DNA of 56,941 bases. Source: Planctomycetota bacterium (GTDB lineage Bacteria; Planctomycetota; MHYJ01; JACPRB01). Made by a program: the position numbers and the translations under genes. Positions 41,191 through 50,925 of the stretch are shown one piece after another. Position 1 is the stretch's first letter. Every line of letters starts with the position of its first letter. Below the pieces are notes generated by a model. It was not told the origin of the DNA, searched no databases, and was given only the letters and a program-made list of their open reading frames with translations. The DNA lies in contig JACPRC010000046.1 of the NCBI GenBank assembly GCA_016190175.1, positions 1 to 56,941 of the forward strand. The letters run 5' to 3'.

Positions 41191-44100
41191 GTGGCCGCAC
41201 CCCAGGCAGCCTTTCTCGGCGACCTCGAAGACCGCCCGATTGCCCTCGCGGAACTGGGCGCCGCGCGGCTTTACCTCGGCCAAGGCGACGGTGCGCTCGA
41301 AGTCGTCGTCGTCGCGGCTCCGCACGCCGGACGTGATCAGATTCGCGCAGCGTGGCAGAAACGCCACGGTGGCCGTCCCGCCCCCGTCCTGCTCGTCACC
41401 ATACACGATCAGCTTGCTACGCTCTGCGGCCCGACCAGCGACCAGGTCTGGCCCGGCATTCCCCTTGAGACCGCTGAACGACTTTGCCGCGCCGCGCTCC
41501 ACGAGCCGAATCGGCATCGCGCGGTCGCTTTCCTTTCGCAATCGCTGCCCGAAGCGGGATCGAAAACGCCCGGACTTCGGAATCACGGCCTGTTCGCGAC
41601 CCACCAGCTCGCCGAAGGGCTCCCCCGCTATCCCGAATGGAAGAACGCCTGCCGGCTGAGCGAAGCGCACCTGAAGATCCGCGATCGGAAGCTCATCGAA
41701 GCGCTCGGATTTGCGGTGCATCCCCTGCAAGGCCATGCGTCGATCCTGAAAACCCGAGGCGGCGCGCAGGTCGCCGTCGCCGTCTTCCTCGATCAGAACG
41801 AATCCCCGGACCTCGCCCTCGCGCGGTTCGGCGATCTCTCGCCGGTTCTTTACGCGCTCCACCATGCGGACAATGCGCAGGTTCGGTACGTCATCGTCAG
41901 CACAGGCGCAGCCCTTCGCCTCTACAGCACCGCGCCCGGCTCTGGCGTCGGACAGCGCGGCCGCACCGAGACGTTTGCCGAAGTGCGCCTCGATCTGCTC
42001 AGGCCCGAGCATGCCGGCTACCTCTGGACGCTCTTCTCCGCCGACGCCCTGTCCGCCGGCGGTCTTGTTGAACGGGTGCTGGACGATTCCCGTCGCTTCG
42101 CCTCCGATCTCGGGGCTCGTCTGCGCGATCGCATCTATCAGCGCGTGGTTCCGAAGCTCGCCGCAGCGATTCTCAAGGCGCGCCGGGTCTCGAAACCCTC
42201 CGAGGAGCAGCTCACCGACGCCTATCGCGCTGCGCTTACCCTCCTTTTCCGCCTCCTCTTCGTCGCGTATGCGGAGGATCTGGACCTCCTTCCGTACCGC
42301 ACGAACGATGCGTATCGCCGCCGCGCGTTCAAGACCAAGGTCCACGAGGCCTCCGTCTCGTGGCGCGAAGTCGCGCTGATCTTCGAGGCGATCGAGAAGG
42401 GCAAGCCGGAATGGGGCATCCCGACGTACGACGGCGGCCTCTTCTCAGGAGACGCAAACGTATCCGCCATCGGCGCCGAGCTGTCCCAGCTCGATCTCTC
42501 CGATTCGCTCTTTGCGGAGGCCTTCAAGGACTTGCTCGTGGACGAAGGGCAGGATGGCCGTGGTCCGGTCGACTTCCGCAGCCTCGGCGTCCGCGACTTC
42601 GGCACGATCTACGAGGGCCTTCTAGAAAACGAGCTCGCGGTCGCTGAGAGCGATCTCGCCGTCGGCAAGGAGAACCGATACGAGGAGGCCAAACGCGGCG
42701 ATGAGGTCGCGGTCAAGAAAGGCGACCTTCACCTTCGCAACCGGTCGGGTCAGCGCAAGTCGACCGGCAGCTACTACACGAAGCGCTTCGCCGTCGACCA
42801 CCTGCTCGAAAAAGCGCTCGTGCCCGCCCTTGAAGCGCATCTCGCGCGTCTCGACAAGCTCGACGATAAGGAGGCCGGAGCCGCCTTCTTCGATTTCCGC
42901 GTCGCAGATATCGCTATGGGCTCGGGACATTTCCTCGTCGCGGCGATCGACGTGATCGAGCGCCATCTTTCCGGCTGGATCGCGAAGCGTCCCATTCAGG
43001 GCGTGCGCGATGAGCTGAAACGCCTTCGAAAATCGGCGGAGGAAGCCCTCGGCGATGCAGGAGAGGGAGTCGAGATCGAAGACACGCAGCTTCTCCGGCG
43101 GCAGATCGCGCGGCGCTGTGTCTACGGCGTGGACGTGAACGACGAGGCCGTCCAGCTCGCACGGCTCTCGATTTGGGTCCATACTTTCGTGCCGGGCCTT
43201 CCGCTCTCCGTTCTGGATCGGAACATCCGCCGGGGCAATTCGCTCGTCGGCATCGCGACACTCAAGGAAGCCGAAACGCTCCTCAATGAAGCAGACATGG
43301 GGCTGTATGTCGAGGAGATGAGAAGGCGCCTCACCGCCTCCTTGGAACCGCTGCGGCGACTCGCGATGCTGTCAGAGCAGAACGCCGCAGAAGTCACCAA
43401 GGCCCGCCGGGAAATTGCGGAGGCCGAGGACAAGGTCGAGCCGGCCGCGGCACGCTTCGATATCCTGACGGCGCGTCGTGTAAACCCCGGACTTTCGCTC
43501 GGCGTTCGCGAAGAAGACCTGCCGAGAGAGCGCAAGAGGGCGCGCGAGGCGCTGGCCCCGCTGGAGCCCTTCCACTTTCCGCTCGCGTTCCCGGAAGTCT
43601 TCCTGCGTGAGCCGGCGGGATTCGACGTCATGCTCGGTAATCCGCCGTGGGAAGAAGCGACGCTGGAGGAGGACAGCTTCTGGACCCGCTGGCATCCGCG
43701 GCTTCAGGGCCTGCCCGCGCACGAGGCCGAGAAGATCAAGAAGAAGTTCCGGCGCGACTACCCGGACCGCGTGAAGGTGTTCGAGCGCGAGAAGGCCGAG
43801 GCCGAGGCGCTCCGGCGCGTGCTGACCTGCGGCGCGTTCCCTGGCATGGGAAAGGGCGATCCCGATACGTACAAGGCGTTCGCGTGGCGTTTCTGGCATC
43901 TCATCCGCAAGGATGGACGAATCGGCGTCGTCCTGCCCCGGAGCGCGCTGGCGGCGGCCGGTTCGGGGGAGTGGCGGAAGGAGCTCTTTGCGACAGGTCA
44001 TGTCGACGATCTGACGCTCGTGCTGAATCGCGGAGGCTGGGTCTTCGATGATGCCGAGTACCGCTACACAATCGCGCTTGCCGCGCTCAGTGCGCGTCCT

Positions 44101-45120
44101 CCGGCGCAAGAGATCCCTCTTCGCGGCCCGTTCACGTCGCTGGAACAGTTCGATGGGGCTCGGAAGAGAGATCCGGTGAGAGTTCCCATCAAGGCGATCG
44201 AGGCGGCGAGCGACCACTTCGCGTTGCCATTGCTATCGACTCCCGAGTCGCTTGATGTCTGGCTCCAGATGCGGAAATCGCCGAGACTGGATGCGGAGAT
44301 CGCGGAAAGCTGGGACGCCAAGCCCTACGCCGAATTCCATGCGACGAACGACAAGCCGTTGATGAAGCTCGTCGCCGAGCGGCCCGACGGCTTCTGGCCC
44401 ATCTTCAAGGGCGAGTCGTTCGACATCTGGGGGTGCGATCGCGGCGAAGAATCCTACTACGCTTGGGGCAATCCGGAGAGGCTCGTCCCCTATCTCCAGT
44501 CGAAGCGTCAGGAGTCGATCCGTCGGAGGAGTTCCGCGATGGCCGACCTCGGACTGGACTGGGCGCTGAACAAGGAGACGCTCCCATGCCTGCACCCGAG
44601 AATCGCATTTCGTGACGTCACGAACCGAACCAATCAGCGCACAGTAATCGCGGCGCTCGTTCCGCCGAAGGTATTCTTGACCAACAAGGCGCCTTATCTC
44701 CTGTGGCCGCGCGGCGATGAAATGGATCAGGCATATCTCCTCGGCGTACTCTGTTCAATCCCGCTTGACTGGTATGCCCGATGTCATGTCGAGGTCAGCC
44801 TCAACTACCACATTTTCAACCCCTTCCCCGTCCCCCGCCCCGGGCGCACCGACGCGCAATGGAAGCGCGTCGTCGCGCTGGCGGGCCGGCTGGCCGCCCA
44901 AGATCGCCGATTCGCGGCGTGGGCGAAGGCGGTCGGCGTCGAGTGCGGACGTATCTCCGAAGCCGAGAAGGAGGGAATGGTCGCCGAACTCGATGCTGTC
45001 GTTGCGAGGCTTTACGGCCTGACCGGGGCGCATGTGCGGCAAATCTTCGAGACGTTCCACGAGGGATGGGAGTACGAAGAACGACTGGCGCGGGTGCTCA
45101 GGCATTTTCAGCAGGGATGA
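41191..45120 (+). CDS. Eco57I-type adenine-N6 DNA methyltransferase / type IIG-like protein
   Basis: 1309 residues from GTG 41191, six bases after AAGGAGGG. Methyltransferase motifs of the gamma class, in order: motif X near 522 (STGSYYTKRFAVDHLLEKAL), motif I near 572 (DIAMGSGHFLVAAIDVIERH), CVYGVDVNDEAVQLARLSIW and motif IV at about 815 (FDVMLGNPPWEEA). A C-terminal target-recognition-like part contains VSLNYHIFNPFPVPRP and a helical end. The 500-residue N-terminal region lacks a D...ExK I can recognise, so whether it cuts is open. It resembles Eco57I/PglX-sized enzymes and probably marks host DNA. The stop overlaps the nuclease ATG (ATGA), so the two are coupled. Confidence 0.87.
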   Translation: MAAPQAAFLGDLEDRPIALAELGAARLYLGQGDGALEVVVVAAPHAGRDQIRAAWQKRHGGRPAPVLLVTIHDQLATLCGPTSDQVWPGIPLETAERLCRAALHEPNRHRAVAFLSQSLPEAGSKTPGLRNHGLFATHQLAEGLPRYPEWKNACRLSEAHLKIRDRKLIEALGFAVHPLQGHASILKTRGGAQVAVAVFLDQNESPDLALARFGDLSPVLYALHHADNAQVRYVIVSTGAALRLYSTAPGSGVGQRGRTETFAEVRLDLLRPEHAGYLWTLFSADALSAGGLVERVLDDSRRFASDLGARLRDRIYQRVVPKLAAAILKARRVSKPSEEQLTDAYRAALTLLFRLLFVAYAEDLDLLPYRTNDAYRRRAFKTKVHEASVSWREVALIFEAIEKGKPEWGIPTYDGGLFSGDANVSAIGAELSQLDLSDSLFAEAFKDLLVDEGQDGRGPVDFRSLGVRDFGTIYEGLLENELAVAESDLAVGKENRYEEAKRGDEVAVKKGDLHLRNRSGQRKSTGSYYTKRFAVDHLLEKALVPALEAHLARLDKLDDKEAGAAFFDFRVADIAMGSGHFLVAAIDVIERHLSGWIAKRPIQGVRDELKRLRKSAEEALGDAGEGVEIEDTQLLRRQIARRCVYGVDVNDEAVQLARLSIWVHTFVPGLPLSVLDRNIRRGNSLVGIATLKEAETLLNEADMGLYVEEMRRRLTASLEPLRRLAMLSEQNAAEVTKARREIAEAEDKVEPAAARFDILTARRVNPGLSLGVREEDLPRERKRAREALAPLEPFHFPLAFPEVFLREPAGFDVMLGNPPWEEATLEEDSFWTRWHPRLQGLPAHEAEKIKKKFRRDYPDRVKVFEREKAEAEALRRVLTCGAFPGMGKGDPDTYKAFAWRFWHLIRKDGRIGVVLPRSALAAAGSGEWRKELFATGHVDDLTLVLNRGGWVFDDAEYRYTIALAALSARPPAQEIPLRGPFTSLEQFDGARKRDPVRVPIKAIEAASDHFALPLLSTPESLDVWLQMRKSPRLDAEIAESWDAKPYAEFHATNDKPLMKLVAERPDGFWPIFKGESFDIWGCDRGEESYYAWGNPERLVPYLQSKRQESIRRRSSAMADLGLDWALNKETLPCLHPRIAFRDVTNRTNQRTVIAALVPPKVFLTNKAPYLLWPRGDEMDQAYLLGVLCSIPLDWYARCHVEVSLNYHIFNPFPVPRPGRTDAQWKRVVALAGRLAAQDRRFAAWAKAVGVECGRISEAEKEGMVAELDAVVARLYGLTGAHVRQIFETFHEGWEYEERLARVLRHFQQG

Positions 45121-46079
45121 GCATGAGCATCGAGTACGTGATCGAGCTGTACTGGCCCAACAAGGAAGGCAGACGGGAATGTCGCGACGAGTACGCCCTT
45201 TGGTCTCACGATGGCCGGGTCGGCAAGGTGATGAGTCTCCCCTCGGGCTCGAAGGTGTTGTTTTACGAAACGGAGCACGACGACGAGGGAGCGGGGGGTG
45301 GGGCCAAGACCGTGTTCGCGAGCGGAACCCTCACGGATCATCCGCCCGCGAATCCTCGCTGGTTCACGGCGAAGGGAAAAGTCTGGCGAGAGTCACGCAT
45401 GGTCCGGTTGGAACACTGGGTGCCTCCCGAGAACGGCATCGGCCTCGACGAGATGCGCGAGATCATGGGCAAGTCCTCCAATTGGAAGATGCGGACCGGT
45501 CTTTACCCGATCCGGCAACAGGATTTCGAGCGCATCGTCACCGAGTTGCGAAAGCGACCGGGCCTCAAGAGTCAGGAGGCTCCGCCCTCCTTGCCGCAAG
45601 CTGCGTTCCAGTTCCGGAGCATTGCGCAGAAAGAAGAAGAGGAGTCCGTCAGGGATCAGACGGATGAGCAAGTTCGCATTCGTAAGGTCCACAACGAATT
45701 GATGAACGAATTCTCCGAGTTCTGTCGCGCCGACCTGAAGATCGATCCTGAGGAAGACGTCTTCGACGCGCTCTTGCTCATGCCCGGGTTGGAGGAGAAC
45801 CTCCTCATAGAAGCGAAGAGCACAGCGGCGGGGACGCAAGGTCGGCATCAGGTCCGCCAGGCGATCGGCCAGCTCTTCGACTATCGGTTCTCGCTGCGGC
45901 AGAAGATTAAGGGGACAATCCACTTGGCCGCGCTTTTTCCGGAGCGGCCGGAGGATGACATCCTGGAACTTCTGGAGTCCATCGGCATCGGCGTCATCTG
46001 GCGCTACGGAAAGACCTTCGCGGCGACGTCTCTGGTGAGGGATGCGCATCCGCGGCTCAGGCGGTTCGAAAAGAACTGA
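45117..46079 (+). CDS. PD-(D/E)xK nuclease with possible PUA/EVE-like reader domain
   Basis: 320 residues. The C-terminal domain has D217 in DVFDALLLM and E232-x-K234 in LLIEAKST, with a following helix RHQVRQAIGQLFDYRF. This is the restriction-endonuclease active-site layout. The N-terminal 145 residues (SKVLFYETE, VFASGTLTD, NPRWFTAKGKVW, VRLEHWVPPENGIGLDEM) have the strand order and spacing of PUA/EVE-like modified-base-binding domains; this part is a tentative reading. A coiled, glutamate-rich linker joins them. The start ATG 45117 overlaps the methyltransferase stop. With the methyltransferase it could form a restriction pair or a modification-sensing nuclease. Confidence 0.7.
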   Translation: MSMSIEYVIELYWPNKEGRRECRDEYALWSHDGRVGKVMSLPSGSKVLFYETEHDDEGAGGGAKTVFASGTLTDHPPANPRWFTAKGKVWRESRMVRLEHWVPPENGIGLDEMREIMGKSSNWKMRTGLYPIRQQDFERIVTELRKRPGLKSQEAPPSLPQAAFQFRSIAQKEEEESVRDQTDEQVRIRKVHNELMNEFSEFCRADLKIDPEEDVFDALLLMPGLEENLLIEAKSTAAGTQGRHQVRQAIGQLFDYRFSLRQKIKGTIHLAALFPERPEDDILELLESIGIGVIWRYGKTFAATSLVRDAHPRLRRFEKN

Positions 46080-46098
46080 CGAACTCCGAGAATGACCT

Positions 46099-46127
46099 TT
46101 GCCGAATCTCGGTGTCTCGGGTAGGAT
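46099..46127 (+). promoter_or_regulatory. Internal island promoter
   Basis: TTGCCG (46099-46104), exact 17-bp spacer, TAGGAT (46122-46127), 18 bases before the start at 46146. It would separate the restriction-like pair from the following genes. Confidence 0.5.
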
Positions 46128-46145
46128 TACGTTCGTACACTTCAT

Positions 46146-47129
46146 ATGGCCCTTGCTGAAACCGAAGCCGTAAGCGCTCTGACCCGGAAGCACCTTCGCG
46201 ACTTCTGCCGGGAGCCGACCGTCGAAGAACGTGCAGGCGAGATTGCCGACCGTATCCTCCGAGAGGTCCTTTCGCCGGTTCTTCTCGGACAAATCAACAT
46301 TCGTGCGGCTGCGGAACGAATCCATCCGCTCCGCATCGAGATGAACTGGCTCCTCCTGAAGAACCGGGGCATTGCCGCGTTGTTTTCCAATTCGGCGGCC
46401 GAGTTTTTGGAGATGGCGAAGAGGCTGGGCCGAAGCCAGTGGCGAAACGCCTCCTGGGTCCACCGGTTCCAGAAACTGGTTCCACGGTACGAGGAGGAGC
46501 ACAGGCGGGCCGCTGTCGTAGGAGCCTTGCTGGACGGCATCAAGCTGCCGCTCGACCAGGTTCCGCTTGAATGGCTGGAACGGTGGATTCCTGCGACGGT
46601 GATGGCGGCGGACGTTGCATCCGTGGCGATCTCGTGTGTCGCTGCGATTCTGGATCGGGAAATTGAGCCCGGCAAGCCCAGGCAACTCGACGGAGTGGTG
46701 AGGGCGGCGGAAAAAGTCACGGCCGACTACGAGCGGTTCATCCGAACCTGGTCGAAGGTCATGAAGGAAATCGTGACGATCCCCGACTTCGCGCGGGGAA
46801 TTCAGCCAAGCGTCGACACGATCACGCTCACCGTGCTGGGGGCAGTCACCATGGTCCGAGAGAGCCTCCAGTGGCTGCCCAAGTGCGCGGAAATCGCGCG
46901 ACGGGTGTTGAAGGCGGAAGGCGAGATCGGAGTGGAAGGCGCCCAGGATCCCGAAGATCCGCTGCGCGTGACCCTGCGGCTTCACGTTCATTCCGGAGTA
47001 GAGCCTTCCGGGCGCTTTGCCGCGGAAGCCCAATTCTGGAAGGAGCTGGAGACTCTCGGACCGGAAGTATTCGGCTTGATCACCCTGAGCTATCGCCCCG
47101 TTCCTGATGGACCCGCGCGGGTTTCTTGA
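46146..47129 (+). CDS. Island protein of unknown function
   Basis: 327 residues, mostly helical. Charged helices at the start (HLRDFCREPTVEERAGEIAD) lead to a small hydrophobic stretch (WIPATVMAADVASVAISCVA) that may be a buried helix rather than a membrane segment. The C-terminal part is beta-rich (LRVTLRLHVHSGVEPSG). I recognise no motif. Its 3' end overlaps the HEPN gene by 23 bp, so the two proteins are probably made together and may interact as a toxin-antitoxin-like or sensor-effector pair. It has its own candidate promoter. There is no visible Shine-Dalgarno before ATG 46146. Confidence 0.65.
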   Translation: MALAETEAVSALTRKHLRDFCREPTVEERAGEIADRILREVLSPVLLGQINIRAAAERIHPLRIEMNWLLLKNRGIAALFSNSAAEFLEMAKRLGRSQWRNASWVHRFQKLVPRYEEEHRRAAVVGALLDGIKLPLDQVPLEWLERWIPATVMAADVASVAISCVAAILDREIEPGKPRQLDGVVRAAEKVTADYERFIRTWSKVMKEIVTIPDFARGIQPSVDTITLTVLGAVTMVRESLQWLPKCAEIARRVLKAEGEIGVEGAQDPEDPLRVTLRLHVHSGVEPSGRFAAEAQFWKELETLGPEVFGLITLSYRPVPDGPARVS

Positions 47130-47547
47130 GGTCGCCGCCCAGTTGGCGGGTCTGGCGGCGACACCCGACGAGGAAGCGCGGAGCCGAAGCGCCGTGAGTC
47201 GCGCCTACTACTGCGTATTCAATGCCGTGGGCGCGGAATTCGCCAAGATCGGCACCCGCCTTCCACCGGACGCCAACGGCCACAAGAAGGCATCGGTGTA
47301 CCTTACGACTACGACGATCCAGGACGCGAAGCAACTCGGCAAGGCGCTTGACAGCATGAGGGACGAAAGAAACGATGCGGACTACAGGTTGTCGGTGCCC
47401 GGCTTCGACCTGGCGACCGGGCAGGATGCGGTTCGGAATGGCGAGGCGGCGCTCAAACTCCTGGCCGCAATCGACAAGACCAAACTCAAGGCCGACGTCG
47501 ATCACTACCGCAGGACCGTAGATCGAACGCTCCCGCCGCTTCCGTAG
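47107..47547 (+). CDS. HEPN-domain protein
   Basis: 146 residues. The HEPN signature is present: RSAVSRAYYCVFNAVGAEF (residues 27-45), followed later by MRDERNDADYRLSVPG, where the 'R.eRN.ADY' block matches the second helix of the family. In RNase-active HEPN proteins an R-x4-6-H motif is found; here the place is R88-NDAD-Y93 without histidine, so RNase activity is uncertain. HEPN proteins are common in toxin-antitoxin and anti-phage systems. It overlaps the unknown gene upstream by 23 bp and precedes the helicase gene by 47 bp. Confidence 0.78.
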   Translation: MDPRGFLEVAAQLAGLAATPDEEARSRSAVSRAYYCVFNAVGAEFAKIGTRLPPDANGHKKASVYLTTTTIQDAKQLGKALDSMRDERNDADYRLSVPGFDLATGQDAVRNGEAALKLLAAIDKTKLKADVDHYRRTVDRTLPPLP

Positions 47548-47594
47548 CCGCATTTAGCTTGCGCGCTCCCCGATCTGGCGGGAGAATTTCCCCC

Positions 47595-50500
47595 GTGAAA
47601 CCCGAGTTCATAGACAACTGGAACGGCAACACGCTCGCCAAGGCGATCCGCGAACACTCGGCGTGGCTTCTGGAGAACCGGAAACCGCCGGTGGACCTTG
47701 CGGTTGCTACGGGGTACTTCAACCCCGGCGCATTCGCGCTCGTCGCAGACGTCATGGAGAAGCTGACTGGCGTCCGGCTTCTCCTGGGTGCTGAACCGGA
47801 GCGCATGGCGCCGCGGAAAACGGCACGCCAGCCGCGCGGCGAGCGGCTCAGGCACGAGCAGTTCCGTAAGGCGATCGAGGTCGCGGAGTCGGGCCTGCGC
47901 GACGAGATCAACCTGCTGGGCTTCACGGAAGAGACGGAAACCTCCTTGCGCCGGCTCGTCGACTTTCTCCGCTCGGGTCGCGTCGAAGTGCGGCGGCTGG
48001 AGAACGGCTTCCTGCATGGGAAGGCGTTCATCTTCTCGGGGGACGAAGGCGTCCTTTCGGGCTCTTCCAACTTCACGGCCGCCGGCCTTACGACCAACCG
48101 CGAGTTGAACCTCGGCCAATATCAACCCCATGTGGTCGGCCAGGTTCGCGACTGGTTCGAGCGCCAGTGGGGCGAGGCCGCCCCCTACGATCTGGCCTCG
48201 CTGTATGAGGCCCGGTACCGCGAGTACGAGCCGTACCTAATCTACTTACGCGTCCTCTGGGAGCGATACGGTCCGGAACTCTCGGAGGAGGCCTCCCCGA
48301 CCGGTACGATCCCGCTGACGACCTTCCAGAACGACGGGCTCGTCCGCGCGCTCCGGATCATTGACGAATACAACGGAGTCCTCATCGCCGACGGCGTTGG
48401 ACTCGGGAAGTCGTTCCTTGCGGGCGAACTCATCCGACGGACCGCACTGGAGAACCGGCAGCGCGTGCTTCTTGTATCGCCTGCTGCGCTTCGCGATGGA
48501 CCTTGGAGAGCATTCAAGAATCGGTTCCGGATGTACTTGGAGAATATCTCCTACGAGCAACTCGCGTCAGATGAGCGGCTCTCGCGGGAAGAAACCCGAT
48601 TTCGTCATCTGAATGACGATCCCGACGCCTACGCGATGGTCGTAGTGGACGAGGCCCACTCCCTCCGAAATCCGGACGCGCTGCGGTCCCGCGCGCTCCG
48701 GCGGCTTCTTCAGGGGACTCCTCCCAAGAAACTGGTCCTCCTGACGGCGACGCCGGTCAACAACTCGCTCTGGGACCTCTACTACCTGCTCACGTATTTC
48801 GTGAAGCACGATGCCGTGTTCGCGGATCTTGGCATCCCCTCGCTCAAGCAGCGATTCGACAGCGCGATGAAGGAAGATCCCTTTACGCTGAAGCCCGATG
48901 CGCTTTTCGACCTGCTCGACAAGGTCACCGTGAGGCGGACGCGGAATTTCATCCGCCGCCATTACCCAAACGAGCGCGTTCGAGACGCCCAGGGACGCGA
49001 AATGACGATTCGCTTCCCGAAGCCTCACGTCCAGCGGCTGGACTACGATCTGGAGAGCGTGCTGCCGAAATTCCTCCGGGAGTTGAGGGCAGCGCTGGCG
49101 CCGCCCTCAGGCCGCCCGAAGTTGACCATGGCGCGGTATGTCCCTTCGGGATATCTGAAAAGCGGCGCGCCCAATTTTTCCCAGGTCGCGCTCGCCGGAT
49201 TGTTGCGATCCGCGCTGCTCAAGCGGTTCGAGTCCTCCGTCTACGCTTTCGCGCGCACGTGCGAGGGAATGGTCGGAAAGCACGATCAGTTCCTCGAAGC
49301 CCTCGACCGAGGCGCAGTCCCGACCCCGGAGCTGATGCGCGAGTGGGGAGAAGACCTCGCCTCGGACGAAGGATTCGACGATCTGGCCAAGGAGTTCGGC
49401 GCCGACAAGCTGGCCGCATATCGGGCGGAAGATCTGAAGTGCGACGTGAAGGCGGACCGCGAGGTGCTGTCCGGGTTCGCGCAGCGTGCGCGGACCGTCT
49501 CGCCGACGGAAGATCCGAAGCTGGAAGTCCTTCGGAAGGCTCTCGCCCAGATCGCGGAGCGCGCGGAACGCGAGGGATCGAACCCTTCCCGAAAGCGCGA
49601 CCTTCGCAAGGTGCTGATCTTCTCGTACTACGAGGACACGATCGATTGGATCGAGCCCTACGTCCGCGACATCGTGGCGAGCGACAAGCGGCTCGCGCCG
49701 TATCGAGGACGGGTCGCATCGGCGGCCGGTCAAGGGGCTCGCCAGGGAGTTTCCCGCGAGGATGCGGTATTCGGGTTCGTGCCCGAGTCGTCGGAAGCGC
49801 CGCCAGGCACGGAAGATCGGTACGACATCCTCATCGCAACCGACGTCCTGGCCGAGGGCCTCAACCTCCAACAGTGCCGGAACATCATCAACTACGATCT
49901 GCCGTGGAACCCGATGCGGCTCGTCCAGCGCCACGGGCGCATCGACCGAATCGGCAGCAAGTACGAGGATGTCTTCATTCGCTGCTTCTTCCCGACGACC
50001 CAGCTCGACGACCTCCTCAATCTTGAGCAGGGTCTGCGGATGAAGCTGGCTCAGGCGGCCGCGTCGGTCGGCGTGGAGTCGGACCCGCTCTTCGGGGGGC
50101 CGACCGCGGACCTCGTCTTCGCGAACACGCGGCGGGAGATCGAGTCCCTCAAGGATGAGCGGCCTGAACTCTTCGAGAACGCCGGCGAGGATCCGGCGTC
50201 GCGGTCGGGTGAGGAGTATCGGCAGGAACTCCGCCGGGCGCTGGGAACGCGGCGAGAGGAGATCACGAGTCTTCCTTGGGGCGCAGGATCCGGCTTTGCG
50301 GGGGGCGAGCGCGACGGGGCTTTCTTCTGCGCGCGCGTGTTCGATCGCGTGTTCGTCCGGTTCGTGCCCTCCGGTGGGGGGGACATCGTGCGCGATACGC
50401 TTCAATGCCTGAAGCAGATCACCTGTCGTCCGGAAACGAAGCGCAACGCACCTGCCGCGCGCCTCCAGGGCATCTATTCCGCGTGGGAACAGGCTCGCCA

Positions 50501-50864
50501 GGACATCTATCAGGAGTGGATGCGTGCGACGGATCCCGCGAACCTGCAGCCGAAGATCCGTCCGCTGTTCCGGGAACTCGCCGCTCACCTGCGCCGCGAC
50601 CCGCCGGATGGCATCTCGCAGCCGGACTTGGAGAAGGCCCTCGCCTCCGTTGAAGCTCCCTGGGGGCTCCGATACGAACGGGAACTGCGCCCGATCCTCG
50701 AATCAGAGATGCCTCCTCGTGAAAAATCGAAGGCCATCGTGGAGAAGGTCGGCGAGCTCGGCCTGATGCCGTACCACGCGCCGAAGCCGCTGGAGGTCAT
50801 CGATGCGGATGAGGTTCGGCTCGTATGCTGGATGATGGTTTCCCGAGATCGAAGAACTAGCTGA
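47595..50864 (+). CDS. SNF2-family helicase with N-terminal phospholipase D-like domain
   Basis: 1089 residues. N-terminal PLD-like domain with a single HKD-type site: H141-G-K143 and then GSSNF (156-160). The SNF2/superfamily 2 motor follows: Walker A DGVGLGKS (266-273), DEAH 352-355 in VVVDEAHSLRN, LLTATPVNN (382-390), LIATDVLAEGLNLQ and motif VI QRHGRIDRIGS near 780. One HKD motif per chain means a dimer would be needed for phosphodiesterase action. Such PLD-helicases travel with DNA methyltransferases in defence loci and are thought to translocate on and cut foreign DNA. The start is GTG 47595 with GGGAGAA about nine bases upstream. Confidence 0.88.
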   Translation: MKPEFIDNWNGNTLAKAIREHSAWLLENRKPPVDLAVATGYFNPGAFALVADVMEKLTGVRLLLGAEPERMAPRKTARQPRGERLRHEQFRKAIEVAESGLRDEINLLGFTEETETSLRRLVDFLRSGRVEVRRLENGFLHGKAFIFSGDEGVLSGSSNFTAAGLTTNRELNLGQYQPHVVGQVRDWFERQWGEAAPYDLASLYEARYREYEPYLIYLRVLWERYGPELSEEASPTGTIPLTTFQNDGLVRALRIIDEYNGVLIADGVGLGKSFLAGELIRRTALENRQRVLLVSPAALRDGPWRAFKNRFRMYLENISYEQLASDERLSREETRFRHLNDDPDAYAMVVVDEAHSLRNPDALRSRALRRLLQGTPPKKLVLLTATPVNNSLWDLYYLLTYFVKHDAVFADLGIPSLKQRFDSAMKEDPFTLKPDALFDLLDKVTVRRTRNFIRRHYPNERVRDAQGREMTIRFPKPHVQRLDYDLESVLPKFLRELRAALAPPSGRPKLTMARYVPSGYLKSGAPNFSQVALAGLLRSALLKRFESSVYAFARTCEGMVGKHDQFLEALDRGAVPTPELMREWGEDLASDEGFDDLAKEFGADKLAAYRAEDLKCDVKADREVLSGFAQRARTVSPTEDPKLEVLRKALAQIAERAEREGSNPSRKRDLRKVLIFSYYEDTIDWIEPYVRDIVASDKRLAPYRGRVASAAGQGARQGVSREDAVFGFVPESSEAPPGTEDRYDILIATDVLAEGLNLQQCRNIINYDLPWNPMRLVQRHGRIDRIGSKYEDVFIRCFFPTTQLDDLLNLEQGLRMKLAQAAASVGVESDPLFGGPTADLVFANTRREIESLKDERPELFENAGEDPASRSGEEYRQELRRALGTRREEITSLPWGAGSGFAGGERDGAFFCARVFDRVFVRFVPSGGGDIVRDTLQCLKQITCRPETKRNAPAARLQGIYSAWEQARQDIYQEWMRATDPANLQPKIRPLFRELAAHLRRDPPDGISQPDLEKALASVEAPWGLRYERELRPILESEMPPREKSKAIVEKVGELGLMPYHAPKPLEVIDADEVRLVCWMMVSRDRRTS

Positions 50865-50925
50865 TAGGCAGTATGACGTCAACGGAGGTTCGGACGTACG
50901 TCTATTCGCCCATGCCGAGGGAGCC

